NCBI RefSeq assembly: GCF_030009775.1
Contig: NZ_JASCTH010000001.1
Span: 432,888 to 496,887 of the forward strand
Direction of reading: 5' to 3'
DNA: 64,000 nucleotides
Origin: Actinoplanes sandaracinus
GTDB taxonomy: Bacteria > Actinomycetota > Actinomycetes > Mycobacteriales > Micromonosporaceae
Part shown: one piece after another, positions 28,775-38,550 of the stretch
How the letters are laid out: every line of letters starts with the position of its first letter
How positions within the stretch are numbered: position 1 is the first letter of the stretch
Program-made: the position numbers and the translations under genes
Notes under the pieces: generated by a model
Database searches by the model: none
The model's input: the letters and a program-made list of their open reading frames with translations, nothing else
What the model was told of the DNA's origin: nothing

Positions 28775-29782
28775 GTGAGAGAAGAGCGTGCGGCGTTACG
28801 CGCGGCGGTCCGCGGCCTGCTGGGCGGGCGGGTGGCGCGAGCCGCGGATCACGGTGAGATCGACGCCGGGTGGGCGCGGCTGTGCAAGGAGATCGGCGTC
28901 GCGGGGCTCGCGGTTCCGGAGGCGTACGGCGGGGCCGGCGCCACCCTGATCGAGGCGAACGTCGTGCTGACGGAACTCGGCCGGGTCCTGAGCCCGATGC
29001 CGATGCTCGGATCCGTGCTGGCCACGCAGGCGCTCGTGCGGTCCGGGGACGACGACGCGTGCGCCCGGCTGCTGCCCGGGATCTGCGCCGGCGAGCCGAT
29101 CGCGGCCGTGGCCTGGGAGGGCTCCGGCGAGGTGCGCGACGGGCTGATCAGCGGCTCGTTCCGGGACGTCCTCGACGCCGGCGCGGCGCACACGCTGCTG
29201 GTCGCGGCGGGCGGCGCGCTGTACGAGGTGGACGCCGGCCGCACCGACCGGCAGCTCACGGGCACGCTCGACCTGACCCGGCGGCTGGAGACGGTACGCC
29301 TCGACCACGTGCCGGGCCGGCGCCTCGCCGGTGATGACCCGCTGCCGGGTCTGCGGGACGTGGCCTGTGTGGCGCTCGCCGCCGAGCAGGTCGGCACCGC
29401 CGAACGCGCCCTGGAGCTGACGGTCGAGTACGTCAAGGCACGGCACCAGTTCGGCCGGCCGATCGGCTCGTTCCAGGTGTTGCAGCATCGGCTCGCCGAG
29501 GCGTACGTGCGGGTGGAAGCCGCCCGGTCAGCGGCCGAGGCCGCCGCGAACGCCGTGGCCGCCGGGTCGGCGGAGGCGCAACGGCTGGCCGCGGTGGCGA
29601 AGGTGTCCTGTTCGGAGACGGTACGGGCGGTGGCCGCCGAGATGGTGCAGATGCACGGCGGTATCGCGATCACCTGGGAACACGACGCGCACCTGTACCT
29701 GCGCAGGGCGTGGGCGTCGGCGCAGTTGTTCGGTTCGCCGGCCGGTCATGTCGCACGACTCACACCCACACTTCTGGACTGA
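28775..29782 (+). CDS. fadE33: FadE33-like acyl-CoA dehydrogenase subunit
   Basis: A 335-residue short acyl-CoA dehydrogenase homologue, related to its upstream neighbour ('VKARHQFGRPIGSFQVLQHRLAE', 'MVQMHGGIAITWEHDAH'). It closes the fadD3 operon, as Rv3564 does. The GTG start at 28775 has GAGGGGGA upstream. The 71-base gap before it contains an A-run and no operator. Like FadE32 it probably pairs with a FadE31-type partner in oxidising two-ring-derived CoA esters. Which pairs form here cannot be told from sequence. Confidence 0.82.
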   Translation: MREERAALRAAVRGLLGGRVARAADHGEIDAGWARLCKEIGVAGLAVPEAYGGAGATLIEANVVLTELGRVLSPMPMLGSVLATQALVRSGDDDACARLLPGICAGEPIAAVAWEGSGEVRDGLISGSFRDVLDAGAAHTLLVAAGGALYEVDAGRTDRQLTGTLDLTRRLETVRLDHVPGRRLAGDDPLPGLRDVACVALAAEQVGTAERALELTVEYVKARHQFGRPIGSFQVLQHRLAEAYVRVEAARSAAEAAANAVAAGSAEAQRLAAVAKVSCSETVRAVAAEMVQMHGGIAITWEHDAHLYLRRAWASAQLFGSPAGHVARLTPTLLD

Positions 29783-29830
29783 TCGATCGGCGATGACCAT
29801 GTGAAGGCGCGGGTTTACTAGCATGAGCCG

Positions 29831-31741
29831 GTGCTTTCTCCGGGTGTCATCCTCAACGGCCGCTATCAGCTCAACCAGCGGATCGCGGCGGGTGGTATGG
29901 GTGAGGTGTGGCGCGGCGACGACCTGCTGCTGCACCGGGAGATCGCGGTCAAGGTGCTGCTCCCGGCGCTGATGTCGGACTCCGACTTCATCACCCGGTT
30001 CCGGTCCGAGGCGCGGATGATGGCGGCGCTGCGGCACCCCGGGATCGTGCAGGTCTACGACTACGGCGAGAACGCGCAGGTCGGCGCGCACCGGCTCGAC
30101 TACCTGGTGATGGAGTACATCGACGGCACCCCGCTGTCGGCGCGGATCCAGCAGGCCGGTCGCCTCGGCTCGGCCGAGACCATGACGATCGTCGCGCAGG
30201 TCGCCGACGCGCTCCACGCCGCGCACGAGTCCGGCATCATCCACCGCGACGTCAAACCGAGCAATCTTCTGGTACGACCGGCCGGCGCGATCGTGCTGGT
30301 CGACTTCGGGGTCGCCAGATCGGTCGGGGTCACCGGCATCACCAGCACGAACGTGGTTCTCGGCAGCGCGCACTACATGGCGCCGGAACAGGCCGAAGGC
30401 CGCCCGGTGACGGCCGCCACCGATGTCTACGCGCTGGGCGCGGTCGCGTTCAGCTGCCTGACCGGGCGGCCGCCCTACGTCGGTGACAATCCGCTCGCCG
30501 TGCTGGCCCAGTTGGTGCACGGGCAGCCGCCGGTCCTTCCGCCGGACGTGCCGGCCGCTACGGCCTCGGTGGTGCTGCGTGCTCTCGCCAAAGACCCGGG
30601 GCAGCGTTTTCCCAGCGCGTCCGCTCTGGCCGCGGCCGCGCGGGCGGCGGGGTCACCACCTTCGTCGTACGGGGTGAGCGCACCGCTTCCTCGTCAGCCG
30701 GGTCCGGCCGTCGCCGGTCCGGCCGCTTCCGCTCCGGCTCCTTCCGGTCCGGCCGGGGCCGCCGCCTCCGGTGCGCGCGGTGTCGCCTCGTCGTCGTTTC
30801 CTGCCGGTCCGGCCGCGCACAAATTCGCGCCGGGGTCGGCGGCGGTCGGTGCGGGCGCCTCTGGTTTCGCGGCGGCGCACGGTTCCGCCCCGCACAACTC
30901 GGCGGCGCACGGTTCCGGGCCGCACAGCTCGGCGTTTCACGGTTCCGGGCCGCACAGCTCGGCGTTTCACGGTTCTGGGCCGCACGGGGCCGCGGCACAC
31001 GGGGCGGTTCCGGTGGGGGCGCCCGGGGAGGTGACCTCGGCGAAGTCGGTCAAGGGGCGAAACGCCACGGTCGCGCTCGCGGCGGTCGCGGTGGTGGCCC
31101 TGCTGGCCGGCGTCGGCATCATCCTGGGAAACGGATCCGGGAACGACGATTCGGGAACCGGTTCCCTCAACGCCGGAGCCCCGATTGATCAGCTGCAGGC
31201 GGGCGGCGGCCAGAGCACCGGAGCGCGCGGGCAGGCCAGCACCCGGCCGGGCGGCCAGAAATCGTCCCCGCAGCCGAATCGATCCGCCGGGCCCACCGGC
31301 AAGACGCCGACCACCGATCCGGCCGCCTCCGCGAAACCGACCGGCGCCACCAGCCCGGATCCAGGGGCGTCCACCGACCCGTCGGCGACCGCGACGAACC
31401 CGCACGACGACCCGGTCACGATCTGCGGCGCCGGTTACCAGGTGATCAACTCGCACAAGCTGAAGACCTCCGCCGGGGTGCTGCGGGGGACGGTCTACGT
31501 GCTCTATCTGGCGTCGGGCGGGACGAACTGCGTCGTCACGATCAAGGCGGACACTTTCGACGAGAAGACGTCGATGTCCGCGACCCTGCAGGTGAAGGGT
31601 GACGCCAAGACCTACGCCGACAAGGGGACGTTCCAGTATTACGCCGGCCCGGTGACCGCCGCGGCCCCGAAGACCTGCATCAAGTGGGGCGGTGCGGTCG
31701 GGGGGATGTCCTTCGAGAGCGACTGGGCTCACTGCAAGTGA
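29831..31741 (+). CDS. Transmembrane Ser/Thr protein kinase with SapA-like ectodomain
   Basis: A 636-residue eukaryotic-type kinase. The cytoplasmic kinase domain spans about 11-280, with glycine-rich 'IAAGGMGEVWRG', Lys41, catalytic 'HRDVKPSN' (Asp140) and DFG 158-160. Next is an Ala/Pro/His/Ser-rich linker with four 10-residue repeats (about 347-386), one transmembrane helix (about 411-432) and a low-complexity extracellular stem. A final domain (about 527-636) has four cysteines and resembles spore-associated protein A ('CGAGYQVINS', 'GGTNCVVTIK', 'CIKWGGAVGG'). No PASTA repeats are present. The start is GTG at 29831. The ligand and substrates are unknown. Confidence 0.88.
   Translation: MLSPGVILNGRYQLNQRIAAGGMGEVWRGDDLLLHREIAVKVLLPALMSDSDFITRFRSEARMMAALRHPGIVQVYDYGENAQVGAHRLDYLVMEYIDGTPLSARIQQAGRLGSAETMTIVAQVADALHAAHESGIIHRDVKPSNLLVRPAGAIVLVDFGVARSVGVTGITSTNVVLGSAHYMAPEQAEGRPVTAATDVYALGAVAFSCLTGRPPYVGDNPLAVLAQLVHGQPPVLPPDVPAATASVVLRALAKDPGQRFPSASALAAAARAAGSPPSSYGVSAPLPRQPGPAVAGPAASAPAPSGPAGAAASGARGVASSSFPAGPAAHKFAPGSAAVGAGASGFAAAHGSAPHNSAAHGSGPHSSAFHGSGPHSSAFHGSGPHGAAAHGAVPVGAPGEVTSAKSVKGRNATVALAAVAVVALLAGVGIILGNGSGNDDSGTGSLNAGAPIDQLQAGGGQSTGARGQASTRPGGQKSSPQPNRSAGPTGKTPTTDPAASAKPTGATSPDPGASTDPSATATNPHDDPVTICGAGYQVINSHKLKTSAGVLRGTVYVLYLASGGTNCVVTIKADTFDEKTSMSATLQVKGDAKTYADKGTFQYYAGPVTAAAPKTCIKWGGAVGGMSFESDWAHCK
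30871..30990 (+). repeat. Four 30-base tandem repeats in kinase linker
   Basis: Units 30871-30900, 30901-30930, 30931-30960 and 30961-30990 are near-identical and encode a repeated A(A/F)HGSGPHSS decapeptide. They lengthen the juxtamembrane linker and are likely variable between strains. Confidence 0.9.
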
Positions 31742-31744
31742 CGG

Positions 31745-32326
31745 TCACATCCGGTCGATCGCGGTGAGGTCGATGTCGATCGCGAACGGCACGGTCAGCA
31801 CCAGCCGCTCATGGAAGATCCCGAGCGGCCCGTAGGCGCCGGTCGCCGGGTCACGCTGGTAGGCGTAGACGACCGGTTTGCCCTCGGACGCCTCCACCCG
31901 CCAGAAGAACGGGATGCCCGCCTCGGCGTAGAGCTGCGGCTTGCGCGACCGGTCGCGGATCTCGGACTCGGGCGACACGACCTCGATCGCGAGCACGACC
32001 GCCTCGGCGGGGTACCACGTGGCGGTGAGGTCGGCTTCAGCCTCGGCTCGCACAACCACCACGTCAGGCTCCGGCCTCTGCCTGTTGTTCAGAACCACCG
32101 ACATGTCCCGCCTCACCAGATATGCCGGTCGGGGAGCGACTGAACGCAACTCCTGGGTGAGGAGGTCGAGCATCAGGGAATGAAAAGCCTTCTGCGGGGT
32201 CACGAGGACGAGACTCCCGTCGATGAGCTCAGCGTGCGACGGAAGATCCGGGATCCGGTCCAGGTCATCGGCGGTATATCCCTCCACAGGCGGCATGTGC
32301 CATCCAGAACCCGGCCCGGTGCTCAC
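31745..32326 (-). CDS. Uma2 family (PD-(D/E)XK fold) protein
   Basis: A 193-residue Uma2/DUF820 protein. The nuclease-fold residues are visible: 'AELIDGSLVLVTP', 'RPEPDVVVVR' (Asp), 'LAIEVVSPESEIRDRSRK' (the E-x-K-like core) and 'YAEAGIPFFWRV'. Members are very numerous in actinobacteria and cyanobacteria, and their biological role is unclear. The GTG at 32326 is preferred because GAGGAGGT lies 7 bases before it; an open frame continues 20 codons upstream without a ribosome-binding site. It converges with the kinase gene, with 3 bases between stops. Confidence 0.85.
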   Translation of the reverse strand: MSTGPGSGWHMPPVEGYTADDLDRIPDLPSHAELIDGSLVLVTPQKAFHSLMLDLLTQELRSVAPRPAYLVRRDMSVVLNNRQRPEPDVVVVRAEAEADLTATWYPAEAVVLAIEVVSPESEIRDRSRKPQLYAEAGIPFFWRVEASEGKPVVYAYQRDPATGAYGPLGIFHERLVLTVPFAIDIDLTAIDRM

Positions 32327-32494
32327 GGATCGACCTCCTCTGCGAACGATTTCCCGTTCTCGCAGACTACCCATGCAGGCCTCCACTCAGCGGTGATGAT
32401 CGACGACCCGGGCCGCTCGCCACGCATCTTTCAGCAGGCGGGCAAGGCCTTGCGGCCGCGAACCCGAAGACCGGATCTGGCATGCACATGACTA

Positions 32495-32508
32495 TAGTCT
32501 CTAGACTA
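32495..32508. promoter_or_regulatory. Palindrome TAGTCT-CT-AGACTA
   Basis: A 6-2-6 perfect palindrome lies between the hsaB stop (32533) and the Uma2 start. It sits in an unusually AT-rich patch and differs from the KstR and KstR2 consensus. It could be an operator of another regulator acting on the Uma2 gene, or part of the end of the hsa transcript. Confidence 0.4.
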
Positions 32509-32532
32509 GGTGGCAACAAGGGTTGGAGCTGA

Positions 32533-33150
32533 TCAGATCCAGTCGGTGTGGCGGGGCCAGGAGAGCAGGGTGTCGACGACCTCCGGCGGCTCGTACGGCG
32601 ACGCGGGCGTGGTCGTGGTGTAGCGGCTGCGGTAGAAGAGCAGCGGCGTGGCGTCGCGGCAGGGGCCCAGGGTGGTCACCCGGCCGGTGACGATGACGTG
32701 GTCGCCGCCGGGGTGGACGGCCTCCACCTCACAGTCGGCCCACGTCAGGGCGCCGGCCAGGACCGGCGCGCCGGACGGAGCCGCAGACCAGTCCGCCGCG
32801 GTGAATCGGTCGGCGCCCCTGGTGCCGAAGAGACGGGAGACGTCACGCTGGTCGGCGGCGAGGATGTTGACGCAGAAGAAGCCGGACGCCCGGACGCGAC
32901 GCCAGGTGTCCGAGCCGGCCTGCGGGCAGAAGAGCACCAGCGGCGGGTCCAGCGACAGCGGCGCGAACGCCTGACAGGCGAACCCGGCCGGCCCCTCGGC
33001 GTCGACCGTCGTGATGACGGTGATCCCGGTGCCGAAATGCCCGAAGACCCTCCGGAACCGCCGGCTGTCCACGCCACCCGCGTCCCGGGCGGTCACCGGG
33101 GGAAGGCCGGGGACGGCGGGGTGGGCGGCATCGGGCGGGTGAGTGGTCAA
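32533..33150 (-). CDS. hsaB: HsaB-like flavin reductase of 3-HSA hydroxylase
   Basis: A flavin reductase (FMN-binding split-barrel family) matching HsaB: 'FGHFGTGITVITTVDAEGP', 'GFACQAFAPLSLDPPLVLFCP', 'FCVNILAADQRDVS' and 'GGDHVIVTGRV'. It supplies reduced flavin to HsaA for hydroxylating 3-HSA in ring A/B degradation. It ends the hsaA-hsaD-hsaC-hsaB operon, the same order as Rv3570c-Rv3567c. The start is uncertain. A TTG at 33150 overlaps the hsaC stop (TTGA), which fits coupling, but a GTG at 33096 or 33077 would give a length closer to known HsaB. None has a clear Shine-Dalgarno. Confidence 0.9.
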   Translation of the reverse strand: MTTHPPDAAHPAVPGLPPVTARDAGGVDSRRFRRVFGHFGTGITVITTVDAEGPAGFACQAFAPLSLDPPLVLFCPQAGSDTWRRVRASGFFCVNILAADQRDVSRLFGTRGADRFTAADWSAAPSGAPVLAGALTWADCEVEAVHPGGDHVIVTGRVTTLGPCRDATPLLFYRSRYTTTTPASPYEPPEVVDTLLSWPRHTDWI

Positions 33151-34055
33151 TGGCCGCCGCCGGCTGAGAAGCGGTGGCCCCACACGCTGTGGGCGGTGGT
33201 CTGGCGGGCCACCCAGGTGGCGTCGTCGACGGTCAGGCCGCCGTAGCCGTACTCGATGTCAAAACCGCTCGGGGTGCGGACGTAGAAGGAGACCATCTCG
33301 TCGTTGGCGTGCCGCCCCAGAGTGGAGATCATCGGGGCCTTGTTGCGGGCGCAGCGGTCGATGGCGCGGCCCACGTCGTCGAGGGTCTCGGTCTCGATCA
33401 TCAGGTGGACCAGGCCGGTGGGCGCGGGGATCGGGGCCAGGGCGACACTGTGATGCCGGGGGCCGCAACCCAGGAACCGCATCCACAGTGGTGCGTCGCT
33501 GGGCGGCAGACCGATGTGCTCCGGGACCAGGCGCATCGAATCACGCAGGCGGAAGCCCAGCACCTCGGTGTAGAACCGCATCGAGGCGACGTCGTCGCGG
33601 GCCGGCAGGACCACGTGGCCCATGCCCTGGCCGGCGGTGACGAAACGGGTTCCGTAAGGGCTCTGGGCGGGCCGGGAGTCCAGGGCGGCACCGCAGAAGA
33701 ACTCGAGACGGTTGCCGGACGGGTCGTCGACGCTGATCAGATGGGAGACGCGGCGATCGGCCAGATCGGCGGCGCCGGCCGGTTTGACCGCGACACCGGC
33801 CTCGTCGAGGACCTGGACCAGGCGGGTGATCGCGGCCGGGTCGGCCAGCTCCCAGCCGGAGGCGGCGAGCCGGTCCTTCTCGCCCGGCACCACGACGATG
33901 CGGGCGGGGAGCTCGTCCATCCGCAGATAGACGGCCTGCGGGTCGGGGCCGCGGCCCTCGGTCATACCGAGCACCTTGACCCCGAAGTCACGCCAGGCGG
34001 GCAGGTCGGTGGCTTCGACACGCAGGTAGCCGAGGGATCGGATCAGGCTGCTCAC
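33147..34055 (-). CDS. hsaC: HsaC-like extradiol catechol dioxygenase
   Basis: A 302-residue type I extradiol dioxygenase (two vicinal-oxygen-chelate modules). The Fe(II) ligands His147 ('GMGHVVL'), His217 ('VHLMIE') and Glu268 ('FDIEYG') are in place. HsaC cleaves the catecholic steroid 3,4-DHSA meta to its hydroxyls, producing 4,9-DSHA for HsaD. The start is GTG at 34055 with GAGGGGA upstream. The order with hsaA, hsaD and hsaB matches other steroid degraders. Confidence 0.94.
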   Translation of the reverse strand: MSSLIRSLGYLRVEATDLPAWRDFGVKVLGMTEGRGPDPQAVYLRMDELPARIVVVPGEKDRLAASGWELADPAAITRLVQVLDEAGVAVKPAGAADLADRRVSHLISVDDPSGNRLEFFCGAALDSRPAQSPYGTRFVTAGQGMGHVVLPARDDVASMRFYTEVLGFRLRDSMRLVPEHIGLPPSDAPLWMRFLGCGPRHHSVALAPIPAPTGLVHLMIETETLDDVGRAIDRCARNKAPMISTLGRHANDEMVSFYVRTPSGFDIEYGYGGLTVDDATWVARQTTAHSVWGHRFSAGGGH

Positions 34056-34113
34056 GGGCGGTCCCCTCTCGAGAAGACGAAGCGGGCACGGACAGGTCGG
34101 TGGAGCGGTCCGG

Positions 34114-36085
<1,972 letters not shown>

Positions 36086-36126
36086 GGGATCCCTCCAGGC
36101 TGGTTGGCCGCATGTCGAGCGACCCC

Positions 36127-36145
36127 TATACTAGAACACGTTCTA
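36127..36145. promoter_or_regulatory. KstR box, perfect, divergent hsaA/kshA promoter
   Basis: TAGAACACGTTCTA at 36132-36145 is a fully symmetric KstR site. The plus-strand -10 TATACT (36127-36132) and the minus-strand TAGTAT (36128-36133) overlap it, so one repressor dimer pair can silence both kshA-kshB and hsaADCB. Confidence 0.92.
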
Positions 36146-36166
36146 CCTAGGGACCAGGAGTGGGAC

Positions 36167-37294
36167 ATGAGCATCAGCCAGCAACCGCGCACCATCGACG
36201 CCGGGCGGCCACCGGTGAGGTTCGCCCGGGGGTGGCACTGCCTGGGGCCGGCCAGCACGTTCCGCGACGGGAGGCCGCACGCGATCGAGGCGTTCGGCAC
36301 CAAACTCGTGGTCTTCGCGGACTCGTCCGGTGACCTGCACGTGCTCGACGGCTACTGCCGCCACATGGGCGGCGACCTCACCCAGGGCACGATCAAGGGC
36401 GACACCATCGCCTGCCCGTTCCACGACTGGCGGTGGCGCGGCGACGGCCGCTGCGCCGACGTGCCGTATGCCCACCGCGTCCCGTCACGCGCCCGCACCC
36501 GCTCATGGACGACCTGCGAACAGAACCGTCAACTGTTCGTCTGGAACGATCCGCAGGGCAATCCCCCGCCGCCCGAGGTGGCGATCCCCCGCATCGAGGG
36601 CGCCTTCTCCAGCGAGTGGAGCGACTGGACCTGGGATTCGGTGCGGATCGACGGCGCCAACTGCCGCGAGGTCATCGACAACGTGGTGGACATGGCGCAC
36701 TTCTTCTACATCCACTTCGCGTTCCCGACGTTCTTCAAGAACGTCATGGAAGGGCATGTCGCCGCACAGTTCCTGAACACCCGGCCGCGACCCGACGTGC
36801 CGACCACGGCCAGCCAGGCCGGCGATGCCACGCTGCGATCCGAGGCGGCCTACTACGGACCGTCCTACATGATCGATTACCTGTACCACGACTGGCACGG
36901 GATCAACGTCGAGTCGGTGCTGATCAACTGCCACTATCCGGTCACGCCGGACTCGTTCGTGCTGCAGTGGGGCGTCATCGTCAAACGGCTGCCGGGGCTC
37001 ACCACCGAGCAGGCGGCCAAGGCGGCCGGCAAGTTCGCGGAGAGCATCGGCGTCGGATTCCTCCAGGACGTGGAGATCTGGAAGAACAAGACCCGCATCG
37101 ACAACCCGCTGCTCTGCGCCGAGGACGGGCCGGTCTACCAGCTCCGCCGGTGGTACGAGCAGTTCTACACCGACGTCGAGGACGTCACCGACGACATGGT
37201 CGCCCGTTACGAGTTCGAGGTCGACACCTCCCGGGCGGTCCAGACGTGGGAGGCCGAGGTCGCCGCCAACCAGGCACGGGCAGCCGCCTCGTGA
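36167..37294 (+). CDS. kshA: KshA-like 3-ketosteroid 9alpha-hydroxylase oxygenase
   Basis: A 375-residue Rieske non-heme iron oxygenase. The [2Fe-2S] ligands are Cys64, His66, Cys83 and His86. The mononuclear iron ligands are His178, His183 and Asp301, with Asn172 nearby as in KshA. KshA 9alpha-hydroxylates 4-en-3-one steroids, which together with KstD opens ring B. The ATG at 36167 has GGAG upstream. An upstream in-frame start would add unrelated residues across the operator. A small cysteine-rich gene and kshB follow in an overlapping operon. Confidence 0.95.
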   Translation: MSISQQPRTIDAGRPPVRFARGWHCLGPASTFRDGRPHAIEAFGTKLVVFADSSGDLHVLDGYCRHMGGDLTQGTIKGDTIACPFHDWRWRGDGRCADVPYAHRVPSRARTRSWTTCEQNRQLFVWNDPQGNPPPPEVAIPRIEGAFSSEWSDWTWDSVRIDGANCREVIDNVVDMAHFFYIHFAFPTFFKNVMEGHVAAQFLNTRPRPDVPTTASQAGDATLRSEAAYYGPSYMIDYLYHDWHGINVESVLINCHYPVTPDSFVLQWGVIVKRLPGLTTEQAAKAAGKFAESIGVGFLQDVEIWKNKTRIDNPLLCAEDGPVYQLRRWYEQFYTDVEDVTDDMVARYEFEVDTSRAVQTWEAEVAANQARAAAS

Positions 37295-37539
37295 ACTCCT
37301 CCGAGCTCCAGGACTATCTCGCCGGCGGGCTCACCGACGTGCGCTGCGAGGCCTGCGGCCACCAGGTCCGGGCCGGCAAACGCAGTGCCATGCAGACCAG
37401 CGTGCAGTGGGCCGGCCGGGCCTGCGCACGGCTGGACGAGGAGGCGGGCGGGCGGCCCACCGCGCTGGTGCCGACCTGCCCGGCGCTGCGGGAGAGCATC
37501 GACCGAGCGGTACGTGAGGGTCGCCTGGAGGTGAGTTGA
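37291..37539 (+). CDS. 82-residue cysteine-bearing protein between kshA and kshB
   Basis: A small protein starting at GTG 37291 (GTGA overlap with the kshA stop) and ending one base into the kshB start (TGATG). It has 'VRCEACGHQVRAGKRSAMQTSVQW', with a CxxC pair at residues 19 and 22 seen within that stretch, and two later cysteines ('RACARL', 'PTCPAL'). This spacing could bind zinc or an iron-sulfur cluster. It sits where M. tuberculosis has Rv3527 after kshA, but identity with that protein is only suggested by position. The tight coupling implies a role with KshA/KshB, such as assembly or an electron-transfer accessory. Confidence 0.8.
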   Translation: MNSSELQDYLAGGLTDVRCEACGHQVRAGKRSAMQTSVQWAGRACARLDEEAGGRPTALVPTCPALRESIDRAVREGRLEVS

Positions 37540-38462
37540 TGCCGGTCTTCCACCCGATCCGGGTCGCCGCGGTCATCCGCGAGACCGCGGACGCCTGCTC
37601 CCTGGTCCTCGACGCCGACCTCGGCTACCGGCCCGGGCAGTACCTGACGGTCCGCACCCCCGTGGGGGCCCGCTGCTACTCCCTGGCCAGTTCACCGTTC
37701 ACCGGCGAGCCACCCAAGGTCACGGTGAAACGGGTCCGCGACGGGCAGGTGTCGAACTGGATCTGCGACCACGTCCGCGCCGGGGACGTAGTGGAGATGT
37801 CCGAGCCCGCGGGAACGTTCACCCCGGACTCGTTCGACGACGACCTGCTGCTGCTCGCGGGCGGGTCGGGCATCACCCCGATCATGGGGATCATCAAGTC
37901 GATGCGGGGCGATCCCGCTCTGGTGTACGCCAATCGCGACCCCGGATCGATCATCTTCAAGGACGAGCTGGACGGGCTGCTGCCGGTGACGCACTGGCTG
38001 GACAGCGAGCGCGGTGTGCCCACCGCCGACGGGCTGGCGGAACTGCTCTGGCCGTACCGGAGCCGGGTCGCGTTCGTCTGTGGCCCGGAAGCGTTCGTCG
38101 CCGTCGCGGAGAAGGCGCTGCAACTCGCCGGCGTGCCGGCCGAACGGATCCGGGTGGAGCGGTTCGAGGTGGTCGCCACCACCGGCCGGGAGGCGGTCGC
38201 CGAGGTGGAACTCGACGGGCGGACCCATGTGCTGCCGTGGGCGGCCGGCAAGCGGCTGCTCGACGTGATCATCGACGCGGGCCTGAACCCGCCGTACTCG
38301 TGCCGGCAAGGGCAGTGCGGGGCGTGCGCGTGCCGCCTGCTCAGCGGTGAGATCGAGATGGTCAACAACGAGATCCTGGAGGAGGAGGACTTCGCCGAGG
38401 GCTACATCCTCGCCTGCCAGGCCCTCCCGCTCACCGACAACGTCTCAGTCACCTACCGGTGA
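37539..38462 (+). CDS. kshB: KshB-like 9alpha-hydroxylase reductase
   Basis: A 307-residue iron-sulfur flavoprotein reductase. The FAD-binding 'RCYSLASSPF' (45-54) and NAD-binding 'GGSGITPIMGI' (108-118) and 'CGPEAF' (181-186) are followed by a C-terminal plant-type [2Fe-2S] ferredoxin domain with Cys255, Cys260, Cys263 and Cys293. It passes electrons from NADH to KshA. It overlaps the preceding small gene by one base. In M. tuberculosis kshB lies apart from kshA, next to hsaA; here both are in one operon. Confidence 0.94.
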   Translation: MPVFHPIRVAAVIRETADACSLVLDADLGYRPGQYLTVRTPVGARCYSLASSPFTGEPPKVTVKRVRDGQVSNWICDHVRAGDVVEMSEPAGTFTPDSFDDDLLLLAGGSGITPIMGIIKSMRGDPALVYANRDPGSIIFKDELDGLLPVTHWLDSERGVPTADGLAELLWPYRSRVAFVCGPEAFVAVAEKALQLAGVPAERIRVERFEVVATTGREAVAEVELDGRTHVLPWAAGKRLLDVIIDAGLNPPYSCRQGQCGACACRLLSGEIEMVNNEILEEEDFAEGYILACQALPLTDNVSVTYR

Positions 38463-38474
38463 CCGGCGACCGAC

Positions 38475-38532
38475 GCGGCCGGCGGGCGGCGCCGTCCGGA
38501 GGATGTCCGAGACGACGCTGACCGCCGGCCGG
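38475..38532. terminator. Possible bidirectional terminator between kshB and hsaF
   Basis: GCGGCCGGCGG (38475-38485) can pair with CCGCCGGCCGG (38522-38532), 10 of 11, across a 36-base loop with further GC-rich pairing inside. It lies in the 88-base gap between the convergent kshB and hsaF stops. Confidence 0.4.
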
Positions 38533-38550
38533 GTCGCGAGGACGGCGATC

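Noticed and set aside
36433..37290. Long plus-strand frame joining onto the small gene between kshA and kshB
   Set aside because: It is an Arg/Gly-rich shadow of kshA. Only the last 82 codons, from GTG 37291, look like a real protein.
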